Positions 1-9,372 of a stretch of 39,182 nucleotides of DNA are shown here, one piece after another (the first letter of the stretch is position 1; the number at the start of each line of letters is the position of its first letter). Source of the stretch: Usitatibacter sp035624355 (GTDB taxonomy: Bacteria > Pseudomonadota > Gammaproteobacteria > Burkholderiales > Usitatibacteraceae); the NCBI GenBank assembly GCA_035624355.1, contig DASPRQ010000088.1, forward strand, positions 1 to 39,182. Reading direction: 5' to 3'. Below the pieces are notes generated by a model. It made no database searches and was not told the DNA's origin. It was given only the letters and a program-made list of their open reading frames with translations. The position numbers were made by a program, and so were the translations under genes.

Positions 1-2703
1 GAAGCGCGCGCGCGCGTCGTAGTACGACGGGTCGTAGCCCACCTGGAACGTGTTCTGCTGGTTCGTCTTCGGCGGGTTGGTGTCGAGCACGTTCTTCACG
101 CCCAGCGTGAACGTGAAGTGCTTCACGCCCGTGTACTGGCCCTGCAGGTCGAAGAGGCTCATCGAGCCCACCGTGCGCGGGTTGCCGTCGAGGTCCGTCT
201 GCCAGTCGGTGTAGCTGGTCTGGAAGGTCTGGGCGACCGAGGCGTTCCACGGGCCCGAGTCCCAGCTGAACACGGCGTAGTGCTTCCAGCGCGGGATCAC
301 GCCGACCACGACCTGTCCGAGGGCCGTCCCCACGAAGCCGCTGTAGGTCCCGTCCAGGTTCTGGGTGTCCCAACGAGTGTAGTACGTGCCCGAGATGTCG
401 AAGCGCAGCCGCCCGTAGCGCGTCTGCGGCCACTTGTAGTGCGCCTCGACGTCGATGCCGGTGATGTGCGTCTGGCCCAGGTTGATGTAGAACTGGTCGA
501 TGCCGGTGATCCGGCCCGGGAGGTTCGGGTAAGCCGGGTCCACCGGGCCGCGATGCACCAGGTAGCCGTACTGCCCGAGGTCGCCCAGGATGGTCGTCAC
601 CGGGATGCCGTTCTGGATGCCGTCTTTCAGGCGGATCTTGAACCAGTCGAGCGACGTCGAGAACGAGGTGGTCGGCTCCCACACGATGCCGAACGTCGCC
701 TGCTCGGACTTCTCGGGCTGCAGGTTCGGGTTGCCGCCCTGGACGGTGGTGAACTGCGTGACGCAGTCGATGCCGACGTTGCCGGTCACCGGGCAGCGGA
801 TCGGATCCGAGAGGCCCGTCTGCGACGTGGCGGCGGTCTGCGGCACGTACAGCTCGAACAGGGACGGAGCGAGGAAGCCCTTGCCGTAGGAGGAGCGGAC
901 CAGGACGTCGCGGTTCGGCTGCCAGCGCAGCGTGAACTTCGGGTTGTTGGTGCGCCCGAAGTCGCTGTAGTCGTCGGTGCGGATCGCGGCGTCGAGCTCG
1001 AGGCTCGTGATCACGGGGACGTTCACCTCGGCGTAGGCCGCCGTCACGTTCCGGTCGGCGTGGATCGCGCCGGAGCTGGCGCCGTAACCGGTGATCTCGC
1101 CGCCGGCGTACTCCGCGGACGGCGTCTGGTCGAGCTTTTCCTTGCGGTAGTCGAGGCCGGCGGCGCCCGCGACCGTGCCGGAGCCCATCGTGAAGAGATC
1201 CCCGGACACCTTGGCGTTCACCGCGCTCGTCGACGACTTGTCCTCGAAAATGTCTCCGATGAAGTCGGACGTGTGCAGCAGCGCGAGCTGGTTGGCCGGC
1301 AGGTTCGCCGTGGTGAGGTCGATCTGGCCGCTATTGAGGATGGGCAGGAGCGTCGGATACACGAAGAAGCCGGCGTTGTCGTGTTCCTTCGTCTTGCCCT
1401 CGGCGTACGAATACGAAAGGTCCGCATCCCAGCGATCCGCGATCGTGCCTTTCAGGCCGCCGACGATCTGGTAGCCGGTGTTCGTGTCGGTGAAGTCGCG
1501 GTTGGCGACCCCGCTCATGCGGTACCGGACGTCGAGCGGCTGGCCGTCGACGCCGGCGGCGGCGGCCGCGGCGTGCGGATAGAAGGGGCTCGTCGGCTGG
1601 ATCGTTATGTTGCCCGGCTGGTCGGCGTTCGGGCCCCACGGGAACACGCTCGAAATCGGCGTGCCCTGGAGGATGACGTGGTTCTTGTCTTCGCCATAAA
1701 GCCCGTGGCCGTAGAGCTGCCAGGTCGGCGAGAGCTGGAACTTGCCCTGGATGAAGAAGTTTGTGTTCTTGTCCTCCGGGATGCTCTCCACTCCGGGCTG
1801 GCGCGCCGGGTCGAAGAAGCAGCCGCCGAGGAGGTCCACGTATACGTTGTACGGGTTGGGGCCGCAATTCGTCCCGGAGGCGCCGATGATGCCGATCCCG
1901 CCGGTGTGGAAGTTGCCCGGGAACGTGTTGCTCGATCCCGCGAAGCCGCCGAGCTGCAGGAACTCCACCGTCGAATCGTTCGAGAAGTTGCGGTCCTTCT
2001 GGTCGAGCGGCTTCTGGTGGTCGTAGGAGGCGTTGAAGTAGACGTTGTAACGGTCCTTGTTGAGATCGCCGAAGCCGAGGGAGCCGTAGTACTTCTCCTG
2101 GGCCCCGCCCCCGCTTCTCGTCGGCGCGCCGTAGTACGCGCTCGCCTCCGCTCCCTGGTAGTCGGAGCGCAGGATGAAGTTGATCACGCCCGCGATCGCA
2201 TCCGACCCGTACACGGCCGAGGCGCCGTCCTTCAGGATCTCGACGCGCTCGATCGCGGAGAAGGGGATGATCGCGAGGTTCACGCCCTGCACGCCCTGGA
2301 CCTCGCCCGCGAACCCGTTCACGCGCTTGCCGTTGATGAGGACGAGCGTGTGGCCGCCCTGCAGCCCGCGCAGCGATGCCGTTTGCGCCGAGTAGGTGAT
2401 TCCTCCGACGGGACTCGCCAGGTTCGTCGAGCCGAGGCTGTTGTTCATGGAGAGAAGGTTCAGCAGCTCCATCGGCGTGGTGGCGCCGGTCTTCTGGATC
2501 TCTTCGCGCGAAAGCACCGTGACGGGAAGCGCCGTCTCGCCTTCGACGCGCTTGATGCTCGTGCCCGTGACTTCGATCTTCTCCTTCGTTTGAGCGGTCT
2601 GGTCCGTCTGCGCGAGAGCCGGCGCGGTGGCGACCGACATCGCGAGCCCCGCGCCCAGCGCTTGAGCCAGAGCGAGGGAAAGCCTCTTCATCTTAGGATT
2701 CAT
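1..2703 (-). CDS. TonB-dependent outer-membrane receptor (C-terminus cut off by window edge)
   Basis: The minus-strand frame stays open from an ATG at 2703 to base 1 (901 codons, no stop), so the end of the barrel lies outside the window. The protein starts MNPKMKRLSLALAQAL, a signal peptide ending near APALAQ. A plug domain follows, with IEVTGTSIKR, the segment RGLQGGHTLVLINGKRV and VEILKDGASAVYGSDAIAGV, which are hallmark plug motifs. The rest is a long barrel rich in aromatic residues, with GKGFLAPSLFELY and NPNLQPEKSEQ, typical of this family. TonB receptors import large or scarce substrates (siderophores, cobalamin, glycans, peptides) using the TonB-ExbBD energy system; the substrate here cannot be read. 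A G-rich stretch eight bases upstream supports the ATG at 2703; a second in-frame ATG lies at 2691. It is divergent from rimP. An 873-codon open frame on the opposite strand is only a GC-driven shadow. Confidence 0.95.
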   Translation of the reverse strand, partial: MNPKMKRLSLALAQALGAGLAMSVATAPALAQTDQTAQTKEKIEVTGTSIKRVEGETALPVTVLSREEIQKTGATTPMELLNLLSMNNSLGSTNLASPVGGITYSAQTASLRGLQGGHTLVLINGKRVNGFAGEVQGVQGVNLAIIPFSAIERVEILKDGASAVYGSDAIAGVINFILRSDYQGAEASAYYGAPTRSGGGAQEKYYGSLGFGDLNKDRYNVYFNASYDHQKPLDQKDRNFSNDSTVEFLQLGGFAGSSNTFPGNFHTGGIGIIGASGTNCGPNPYNVYVDLLGGCFFDPARQPGVESIPEDKNTNFFIQGKFQLSPTWQLYGHGLYGEDKNHVILQGTPISSVFPWGPNADQPGNITIQPTSPFYPHAAAAAAGVDGQPLDVRYRMSGVANRDFTDTNTGYQIVGGLKGTIADRWDADLSYSYAEGKTKEHDNAGFFVYPTLLPILNSGQIDLTTANLPANQLALLHTSDFIGDIFEDKSSTSAVNAKVSGDLFTMGSGTVAGAAGLDYRKEKLDQTPSAEYAGGEITGYGASSGAIHADRNVTAAYAEVNVPVITSLELDAAIRTDDYSDFGRTNNPKFTLRWQPNRDVLVRSSYGKGFLAPSLFELYVPQTAATSQTGLSDPIRCPVTGNVGIDCVTQFTTVQGGNPNLQPEKSEQATFGIVWEPTTSFSTSLDWFKIRLKDGIQNGIPVTTILGDLGQYGYLVHRGPVDPAYPNLPGRITGIDQFYINLGQTHITGIDVEAHYKWPQTRYGRLRFDISGTYYTRWDTQNLDGTYSGFVGTALGQVVVGVIPRWKHYAVFSWDSGPWNASVAQTFQTSYTDWQTDLDGNPRTVGSMSLFDLQGQYTGVKHFTFTLGVKNVLDTNPPKTNQQNTFQVGYDPSYYDARARF

Positions 2704-2806
2704 TATGGAAACCCCCAGGTGGTTATCGGAAAGTTCTGAAAAGCAAGGAGATCGGAGGGAGTAAGCCTCGGTTTTGTAGTCCTTTTAGGCCTTGACAACG
2801 CATCGG

Positions 2807-2834
2807 ATGATAGCGAGGTCGTCTGATTTGTCCA
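2807..2834 (-). promoter_or_regulatory. Candidate sigma70 promoter for the TonB receptor
   Basis: On the minus strand, TGGACA (2834-2829) and TATCAT (2812-2807) are separated by 16 bases; each matches the consensus at five of six positions. Transcription would start near 2800, giving a leader of about 95 bases before the ATG at 2703. This is a consensus match by eye only. Confidence 0.5.
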
Positions 2835-2852
2835 ACAACTAAAAGCTGGCTC

Positions 2853-2870
2853 TGTTGCATTTTGGCAACA
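2853..2870. promoter_or_regulatory. 18-bp inverted repeat, possible operator
   Basis: TGTTGC and GCAACA form perfect six-base arms around a six-base spacer. The site lies about 20 bases upstream of the candidate receptor -35 box, a place where an activator could bind. A related sequence, sharing TGTTGCA at the left and CAACA at the right, lies at 22455-22472 in front of the acyl-CoA ligase/DUF1302 pair. The binding protein is unknown. Confidence 0.4.
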
Positions 2871-2888
2871 AGTACCGCAGCATCCTGG

Positions 2889-2910
2889 CAGGTTCGACTT
2901 TTCGGACCTG
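2889..2910. repeat. Nine-base-pair hairpin in the receptor/rimP intergenic region
   Basis: CAGGTTCGA (2889-2897) pairs with TCGGACCTG (2902-2910) around the loop CTTT, with one G-T wobble. No T-run follows on either strand, so it is not a standard terminator. It could be a protein-binding site or lie in an RNA leader from a promoter I have not found. Confidence 0.5.
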
Positions 2911-2918
2911 GCATGGGT

Positions 2919-2936
2919 GAATCGCATGAATCGCAT
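2919..2936. repeat. Perfect tandem nine-base repeat upstream of rimP
   Basis: GAATCGCAT occurs twice head to tail with no spacer. It ends 40 bases upstream of the rimP -10 box, so it falls where an activator or repressor might bind. The sequence shows only the repeat; function is not known. Confidence 0.55.
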
Positions 2937-2974
2937 CCCGGGGCGCTCTTCGTGGCCTCCCGGAGACCATTTGT

Positions 2975-2982
2975 GCTAGAAT
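2975..2982 (+). promoter_or_regulatory. Extended -10 promoter element for the rimP operon
   Basis: GCTAGAAT preceded by TGT provides a TAGAAT -10 box at 2977-2982 with an adjacent upstream TG. No good -35 hexamer lies 16-18 bases upstream, which is common for extended -10 promoters. Transcription would begin near 2989, leaving a leader of about 40 bases that contains the hairpin at 3003-3024. Confidence 0.5.
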
Positions 2983-3002
2983 TCATGAGTTTCGAAGTGG
3001 AG

Positions 3003-3024
3003 ATGGGCCTCGCGCCCATTTTTT
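3003..3024 (+). terminator. Attenuator-like hairpin with U-run directly before rimP
   Basis: ATGGGC (3003-3008) pairs perfectly with GCCCAT (3014-3019) around a five-base loop, and six Ts follow (3019-3024). This has the form of a Rho-independent terminator, yet it ends only four bases before the rimP GTG codon, so it must be read through for the operon to be expressed. Leader terminators upstream of rimP have been predicted in proteobacteria by comparative analysis. Whether this one responds to a ligand, to NusA level or to a ribosomal factor cannot be told from sequence. Confidence 0.7.
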
Positions 3025-3028
3025 GTTT

Positions 3029-3466
3029 GTGAAGCCGGTTCGGGAGCGTGAGGGGTGGCTGCGCGCGACGCTCGAGGGCCTGGGCTACGAGCTCGTGGAC
3101 CTGGAATCGTCCCGGTCCGGGCTGCTGCGCGTCTTCATCGACTCGCCGCGGGGGATCTCCGTGGACGACTGCGCCGCCGTGAGCAGCCACCTGACGCGGC
3201 TCTTCGCCGTCGAAGGGGTGGACTACGAGAGGCTGGAGGTCTCCTCGCCGGGGCTCGACCGCCCGCTGAAGCGCCTGGAGGACTTCGCGCGGTTCGCCGG
3301 GCGGGAGGCGACGGTGAAGCTCAAGCTCCCGCGCGACGGGCAGCGGCGCTTCCAGGGGCGCCTCGGCGGCGTCGAAGAGGGGCGGGTGGTGCTGGAAATC
3401 GGCGGCCGGCGGCACCATATTCCGCTCGAGGATATTGACCGCGCCCGGCTCGTGCCGGACGTGTGA
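3029..3466 (+). CDS. rimP: Ribosome maturation factor RimP
   Basis: The 145-residue protein matches RimP (formerly YhbC), which helps mature the 30S subunit by aiding S12-region assembly around the central pseudoknot of 16S rRNA. Recognisable parts are the N-terminal LEGLGYELVDLE, the FIDSPRGISVDDCAAVS segment and VSSPGLDRPLK, the most conserved RimP motif. The end, around IPLEDIDRARLVPDV, is the usual small SH3-like C-terminal fold. I chose the GTG at 3029. A TTG two codons upstream lies inside the terminator U-run and is less likely. It is the first gene of the rimP-nusA-infB-rbfA-truB cluster, and nusA follows after 20 bases. Length is normal for the family. Confidence 0.95.
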   Translation: MKPVREREGWLRATLEGLGYELVDLESSRSGLLRVFIDSPRGISVDDCAAVSSHLTRLFAVEGVDYERLEVSSPGLDRPLKRLEDFARFAGREATVKLKLPRDGQRRFQGRLGGVEEGRVVLEIGGRRHHIPLEDIDRARLVPDV

Positions 3467-3486
3467 GGTTCGGAGGGTATCGCTTC

Positions 3487-4974
<1,488 letters not shown>

Positions 4975-4991
4975 GGGCCGCGCTCGTGGGT

Positions 4992-5007
4992 CCCCGACTC
5001 GTCGGGG
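4992..5007 (+). repeat. Hairpin in the nusA-infB gap (copy 1 of a paired element)
   Basis: CCCCGA (4992-4997) pairs with TCGGGG (5002-5007) around CTCG. The surrounding bases, GGT before and CT-CC after, recur at 11656-11671, where the stem is CCCCAA/TTGGGG. No T-run follows, so it is more likely an RNA processing or stability element than a terminator. It ends 28 bases before the infB start. Confidence 0.6.
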
Positions 5008-5035
5008 CTTCCTAAAGTAGGAGAATAGTCAGCAC

Positions 5036-7684
5036 ATGGCCAAGTCGAACGTCGCCCAATTCGCCGAGGAGCTCAAGCTCCCCGTCGCCCTGCTGCTCGA
5101 GCAGCTCGGGGCCGCGGGCGTGAGGAAGAAGGCCGGCGAGGACGCGATCACCGAGCAGGACAAGACGCGCCTGCTCGACTACCTGCGCGAGATGCACGGC
5201 AACAAGGAGGAGAAGAAGAAGATCACCCTCACGCGCAAGCAGACCACCGAGATCAAGAAGGCCGACGCGACGGGCAAGGCGCGCACCATCCAGGTGGAGG
5301 TGCGCAAGAAGCGCACCTTCGTGAAGGTCGACAAGCCCGAGGCCGTCCCGGAGCTGCCGGCGAAGCCCGCCGCGCCCCCCGCGCCCATCATCGACGCGGA
5401 GGAGGCGCGCAAGCGCGAGGCGGAGGCGAAGCGTCAGGCCGAGCTCGCGGCGCGCCAGGCGGCCGAGGCCGAGTCGAAGGCGAAGCGCACGAAGAAGAAG
5501 GAAGAGGCCGTCGAGGCCGCAGCGCCCGCTGCGCCCGAGGCGGAGGCGCCCAAGAAGAAGCGCGTCGTGCGCAAGAAGGGCGAGGAGCCGGCCACGGAGG
5601 CCGAGGCGCCCGTGCTGGTCGAGGTCAAGGCCGAGGCCCCGAAGGTCGAGGGCAAGGCCGCCGAGCAGCCGCCCGCGGCCGCCGGCGCCACGAGCGAGGG
5701 GACGCTGCACAAGCCGGTGCTCAAGCCCGGCGAGAAGGCCGAGAAGAAGCCCGCCAAACGCGCGGCGAGGCCGGCTTCCGCGTGGGTCGACGACCAGGCG
5801 CGCCGCCGCGCCATGAAGACGCGCGGCGACGTCTCCGGCGGCCGCGAGGCCTGGCGCTCGCGCGCCGGCGCCCGCCATCGCGGCGAGGAAGAGGGCGGCA
5901 CGGCGTTCGCCGTCCCGGCCGAGCCCAAGGTCCTCGAGGTGGTGATTCCCGAGACCATCACCGTGGGCGACCTCGCGCACAAGATGTCGGTGAAGGCGGC
6001 CGAGGTCATCAAGGTGATGATGAAAATGGGCTCCATGGTCACCATCAACCAGGTGCTCGACCAGGACACGGCGATGATCGTGGTCCAGGAGATGGGCCAC
6101 GTCGGGAAGCCCGCGAAGCTCACCGACCCCGAGGCCTTCCTCACCGAGGCGGTGGCCGCCGAGGAGGCGCAGGTCGAGACCCGCCCGCCGGTGGTCACCG
6201 TGATGGGCCACGTCGACCACGGCAAGACCTCGCTCCTCGACGCGATCCGCAAGGCGCGCGTGGCGGTGGGCGAGGCGGGCGGCATCACACAGCACATCGG
6301 CGCCTACCACGTCGAGACGCCCAAGGGGGTCGTCACCTTCCTCGACACGCCGGGCCACGAGGCGTTCACCGCCATGCGCGCGCGCGGCAGCCAGGTGACC
6401 GACATCGTGGTGCTGGTGGTCGCCGCCGACGACGGCGTGATGCCCCAGACCGTCGAGGCGGTCAACCACGCGAAGGCCGCGAAGGTGCCGATCGTGGTCG
6501 CGGTGAACAAGATCGACAAGCCGGAGGCGAACCCCGCGCGCATCAAGCAGGAGCTGCTCGCCCAGGAGGTCGTCGCCGAGGAATACGGCGGCGACACGCA
6601 GTTCGTGGAGGTCTCGGCCAAGACCGGGCAGGGCATCGAGAAGCTCCTCGAGGCGATCCAGGTGCAGTCGGAGGTCCTCGAGCTCAAGGCCCCCGTGCAC
6701 GCGCCCGCCAAGGGCGTGGTGATCGAGTCGCGCCTCGACAAGGGCCGCGGGCCGGTGGCGACCGTGCTCGTGAAGTCCGGCACGCTCAAGAAGGGCGACG
6801 TGGTGCTCGCCGGGGCCGTGTTCGGCCGGGTGCGCGCCATGAACGACGAGAACGGCAAGGCGGCCAACGACGCGGGACCCTCGATCCCGATCGAGATCCA
6901 GGGCCTGCAGGACGTGGCGCGCGCGGGCGACGACGTGGTGGTGCTCACGGACGAGCGCAAGGCGCGCGAGATCGCGCTCTTCCGCCAGGGCAAGTTCCGC
7001 GACGTGAAGCTCGCCAAGCAGCAGGCGGCGAAGCTGGAGAACGTGTTCGACCAGCTCGCCGAGGGCGCGAAATCGCTCGCCCTCATCATCAAGGCCGACG
7101 TGCAGGGCTCCTACGAGGGCCTCGCCCACGCGCTCGCCAAGCTCTCCACCGACGAGGTGAAGGTGAACATCGTCCACACGGGCGTGGGGGGCATCACCGA
7201 ATCGGACGTGAACCTCGCGCTCGCCTCCAAGGCGGTGGTGATCGGCTTCAACACCCGCGCGGACACCGCGGCGCGCAAGCTCGCCGAGCATTCGGGCGTG
7301 GACATCCGCTACTACAACGTGATCTACGACGCCGTGGACGACGTGAAGGCCGCGATCAACGGCATGCTCGCCCCGGAGCGCAAGGAGACCGTCCTCGGCA
7401 CGGTCGAGGTGCGCAACGTCTTCAAGATCTCGAAGGTGGGCACCGTCGCGGGCTGCATGGTGACCGACGGGCTCGTGCGCCGCGGCGCCTCGGTGCGCGT
7501 GATCCGCGCAGGCGTGGTGATCCACACCGGCGAGCTCGATTCCCTCAAGCGCTTCAAGGAGGATGTGCGCGAGGTGAAGTCGGGCTTCGAGTGCGGCCTC
7601 TCGCTCAAGAACTACGGCGACATCCAGGTGGGTGACCAGCTCGAGGTGTTCGAGGTGGTCGAGGTGGCCCGCACCATCGCCTGA
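5036..7684 (+). CDS. infB: Translation initiation factor IF-2
   Basis: IF-2 (882 residues) is the GTPase that brings fMet-tRNA to the 30S subunit and promotes 50S joining. It begins with an IF2 N-terminal domain (MAKSNVAQFAEELKLP), followed by a long charged Ala/Lys/Glu region (about 60-290), a second IF2-N domain (about 305-355, VGDLAHKMSVKAAEVI), the GTPase domain (G1 GHVDHGKTS near residue 391, G3 DTPGHEAF, G4 NKID, G5 SAKTGQG), and the C-terminal domains that bind fMet-tRNA. AGTAGGAG lies 11 bases upstream of the ATG at 5036. Length is within the proteobacterial range, where the linker varies. An internal start producing a shorter IF-2, as in E. coli, is possible but not assigned. Confidence 0.98.
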   Translation: MAKSNVAQFAEELKLPVALLLEQLGAAGVRKKAGEDAITEQDKTRLLDYLREMHGNKEEKKKITLTRKQTTEIKKADATGKARTIQVEVRKKRTFVKVDKPEAVPELPAKPAAPPAPIIDAEEARKREAEAKRQAELAARQAAEAESKAKRTKKKEEAVEAAAPAAPEAEAPKKKRVVRKKGEEPATEAEAPVLVEVKAEAPKVEGKAAEQPPAAAGATSEGTLHKPVLKPGEKAEKKPAKRAARPASAWVDDQARRRAMKTRGDVSGGREAWRSRAGARHRGEEEGGTAFAVPAEPKVLEVVIPETITVGDLAHKMSVKAAEVIKVMMKMGSMVTINQVLDQDTAMIVVQEMGHVGKPAKLTDPEAFLTEAVAAEEAQVETRPPVVTVMGHVDHGKTSLLDAIRKARVAVGEAGGITQHIGAYHVETPKGVVTFLDTPGHEAFTAMRARGSQVTDIVVLVVAADDGVMPQTVEAVNHAKAAKVPIVVAVNKIDKPEANPARIKQELLAQEVVAEEYGGDTQFVEVSAKTGQGIEKLLEAIQVQSEVLELKAPVHAPAKGVVIESRLDKGRGPVATVLVKSGTLKKGDVVLAGAVFGRVRAMNDENGKAANDAGPSIPIEIQGLQDVARAGDDVVVLTDERKAREIALFRQGKFRDVKLAKQQAAKLENVFDQLAEGAKSLALIIKADVQGSYEGLAHALAKLSTDEVKVNIVHTGVGGITESDVNLALASKAVVIGFNTRADTAARKLAEHSGVDIRYYNVIYDAVDDVKAAINGMLAPERKETVLGTVEVRNVFKISKVGTVAGCMVTDGLVRRGASVRVIRAGVVIHTGELDSLKRFKEDVREVKSGFECGLSLKNYGDIQVGDQLEVFEVVEVARTIA

Positions 7685-7695
7685 GGGCGGCCCGC

Positions 7696-8076
7696 ATGAC
7701 GGTCGCCCGCCGCGCGCGCATCGCCGACCAGATCCAGCGGGAGCTCGCGGAGCTCATCCGCCTGGAGTTGCGCGACCCGCGGGTCGGCATGGTCACCCTC
7801 ACGGGAGTGGACCTTTCGCGCGACCAGTCCCACGCCAAGGTGTACTTCACCGTGCTCGGGCCGCCCTCGCAGGCCGAGGCCGCGCAGGAGGGCCTCGCGC
7901 ACGCCGCGGGGTTCCTGCGCACGAGCCTCGCCCATCGCCTCACCACGCGGTCGGTGCCCGAGCTCGCGTTCGTGTACGACGAATCGGTCGAGCGGGGCGT
8001 GCGGCTCGCGCGCCTCATCGACGAGGCCGTGGCGCCGCCGCCCGCGCGCCGCCCCCGGGGCCGGAAGGGCCGCTAG
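7696..8076 (+). CDS. rbfA: 30S ribosome-binding factor RbfA
   Basis: RbfA is a small KH-fold protein needed for late 30S maturation and 16S 5'-end processing, notably at low temperature. The 126-residue product has the family hallmarks ARRARIADQIQRELAELI, LELRDPRVGMVTLTGVDLS and the C-terminal TRSVPELAFVYDESVERG. The ATG at 7696 lies 11 bases after the infB stop, so translation is probably coupled. The tail is basic and rich in Pro and Arg (APPPARRPRGRKGR), as in many homologues. Confidence 0.96.
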   Translation: MTVARRARIADQIQRELAELIRLELRDPRVGMVTLTGVDLSRDQSHAKVYFTVLGPPSQAEAAQEGLAHAAGFLRTSLAHRLTTRSVPELAFVYDESVERGVRLARLIDEAVAPPPARRPRGRKGR

Positions 8077-8087
8077 GCGACGCCCGG

Positions 8088-8996
8088 ATGGCCGAGGCCG
8101 CGGGTTCCTGCGACGGCGTCCTGCTCCTCGACAAGCCTGCGGGCCTCGCTTCCGCGCGGGCGCTCGCGCGCGCGAAGCGCCTGCTCGGCGCCGCCAGGGC
8201 CGGCCACACGGGCACGCTGGACCCCTTCGCGACGGGGCTCCTGCCGCTCGTCTTCGGCGAGGCGACCAAGTTCGCGCGCTTCCTCCTCGACGCGGGCAAG
8301 GCCTACGAGGCGGTGCTCCGGCTCGGAGTCGAAACCTCGACGGGCGATCCCGAAGGCGAGGTGGTCCGGCGCCGCGAGGTCTCGGCCTCCGACGAGCGCA
8401 TCGGCGAGGTGCTCGCCTCCTTCGTGGGCGCGCAGGAGCAGGTCCCGCCGATGCATTCGGCCCTGCACGTGAACGGGCGCCGCCTCTACGAGTACGCGCG
8501 CGCCGGCGAGGAAGTGCCGCGGGCGGCGCGCCGCGTCGAGATCGCCTCGCTCCGGGTGCTCTTCCGCCGCGGCGACGAGCTGGGCATCGCGGTCGCCTGC
8601 TCGAAGGGCACCTACATCCGCGCGCTCGCCGCCGACATCGGCCGGGCGCTCGGCTGCGGCGCTTCGCTGACGGCCCTGCGGCGGACCGCCGTGGGTCCCT
8701 TCCGCCTGGACGACGCCGTGACCCTCGAGGCGCTGGAAGGCGAGGCGGCCGCGGGCCGGGCCCGGCTGCTCGCGCCCGAGGTGCTCGTGGCGGGCCTGCC
8801 GCGCGTGCAGGCGACGGCCGAGGCGACCGAGCGCCTCCTCCACGGCCAGGAGATCGCCGCCGACGCGCACGGGGAAGGCGCGGTGCTCGCGCTTTTCGGG
8901 GCGGGCGGGCGCTTCCTCGGGGTGGGCGTGGGCCGGGCGGGGCGAATCGCGCCGCTGCGCCTGGTCTCCGGGGAAAGCGCGCCCCGATCCCCCTGA
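8088..8996 (+). CDS. truB: tRNA pseudouridine(55) synthase TruB
   Basis: TruB converts U55 to pseudouridine in the T-loop of tRNAs and acts as a tRNA chaperone. The 302-residue protein shows GVLLLDKPAGLAS at the start and GHTGTLDPFATGLLPL near residue 45, where the Asp is the catalytic nucleophile. KAYEAVLRLGVETSTGD and CSKGTYIRALAADIGRALG are the other conserved TruB blocks. The C-terminal 70 residues resemble the small TruB C-terminal/PUA-like domain. The ATG at 8088 lies 11 bases after the rbfA stop; the frame is open further upstream, but only as overlap with infB and rbfA. Confidence 0.96.
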   Translation: MAEAAGSCDGVLLLDKPAGLASARALARAKRLLGAARAGHTGTLDPFATGLLPLVFGEATKFARFLLDAGKAYEAVLRLGVETSTGDPEGEVVRRREVSASDERIGEVLASFVGAQEQVPPMHSALHVNGRRLYEYARAGEEVPRAARRVEIASLRVLFRRGDELGIAVACSKGTYIRALAADIGRALGCGASLTALRRTAVGPFRLDDAVTLEALEGEAAAGRARLLAPEVLVAGLPRVQATAEATERLLHGQEIAADAHGEGAVLALFGAGGRFLGVGVGRAGRIAPLRLVSGESAPRSP

Positions 8997-9001
8997 TTTG
9001 C

Positions 9002-9031
9002 TTGAGCTTGTGGGCGAATTCGCGCTAAAAT
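9002..9031 (+). promoter_or_regulatory. Candidate promoter for rpsO
   Basis: TTGAGC (9002-9007) and TAAAAT (9026-9031) are 18 bases apart. They lie in the truB-rpsO gap, matching the position of the internal rpsO promoter known in E. coli. Transcription near 9038 would give a leader of about 47 bases containing the hairpin at 9064-9083. Confidence 0.6.
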
Positions 9032-9063
9032 GCGAGGTTCATTCGAGACGACACGATTTGCAG

Positions 9064-9083
9064 GGTTTCAACGGAGAACCGTT
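9064..9083 (+). promoter_or_regulatory. rpsO leader hairpin enclosing the ribosome-binding site
   Basis: AACGG (9070-9074) pairs with CCGTT (9079-9083) around AGAA, so the Shine-Dalgarno GGAG (9073-9076) sits in the stem and loop, two bases before the ATG at 9085. An alternative pairing, GGTT (9064-9067) with AACC (9077-9080), excludes the first. S15 is known to repress its own mRNA in several bacteria through differing leader structures; an autoregulatory role here is inferred. Confidence 0.45.
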
Positions 9084-9084
9084 C

Positions 9085-9354
9085 ATGGCCGTCACTACCG
9101 CAGACAAGGCGCGCATCGTCGCCCAGCACCAGCGCGCGAAGGGCGACACGGGCTCGCCCGAGGTCCAGGTCGCGCTCCTCACCGAGCGGATCAACATGCT
9201 CGCCGACCACTTCAAGACGCACGTCAAGGATTTCCACTCGCGCCGGGGCCTGCTCAAGCTCGTGAGCCAGCGCAGGAGCCTGCTCGATTACCTCAAGCGC
9301 AGCAACGTCGAGGGATACCGCTCGCTCATCGAGCGCCTCGGCCTGCGCAAGTAG
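9085..9354 (+). CDS. rpsO: 30S ribosomal protein S15
   Basis: The protein is 89 residues, exactly the length of E. coli S15. It binds the 16S central domain at the 20-21-22 helix junction early in assembly and contributes to bridge B4 with the 50S subunit. Conserved stretches are GDTGSPEVQVALLTERI, LADHFKTHVKDFHSRRG and SQRRSLLDYLKR. The ATG at 9085 has GGAG eight bases upstream. It is the sixth gene of the rimP-pnp cluster but has its own candidate promoter, and it is followed by a strong terminator-like hairpin. Confidence 0.98.
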   Translation: MAVTTADKARIVAQHQRAKGDTGSPEVQVALLTERINMLADHFKTHVKDFHSRRGLLKLVSQRRSLLDYLKRSNVEGYRSLIERLGLRK

Positions 9355-9372
9355 GAAACGCTGCCGGACCCG

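Larger units (their letters stand above)
2704..3028. other. 325-bp divergent intergenic region between TonB receptor and rimP
   Basis: This is the only gene-free stretch over 300 bases. It is visibly more AT-rich than its flanks. It holds a candidate minus-strand promoter for the receptor, an 18-bp inverted repeat, a nine-base-pair hairpin, a tandem nine-base repeat, an extended -10 box for rimP and an attenuator-like hairpin, all listed separately. No tRNA was seen; in E. coli an initiator tRNA gene (metY) precedes rimP, and I found no counterpart here. Confidence 0.8.

Noticed and set aside
118..2739. 873-codon open frame on the plus strand, antisense to the TonB receptor
   Set aside because: The translation is Arg/Val/Ala-rich with no domain, while the minus frame gives a textbook receptor. 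GC-rich coding DNA keeps the antisense frame open.
5012..7525. 837-codon minus-strand frame antisense to infB
   Set aside because: Low-complexity His/Leu/Arg translation; shadow of IF-2.
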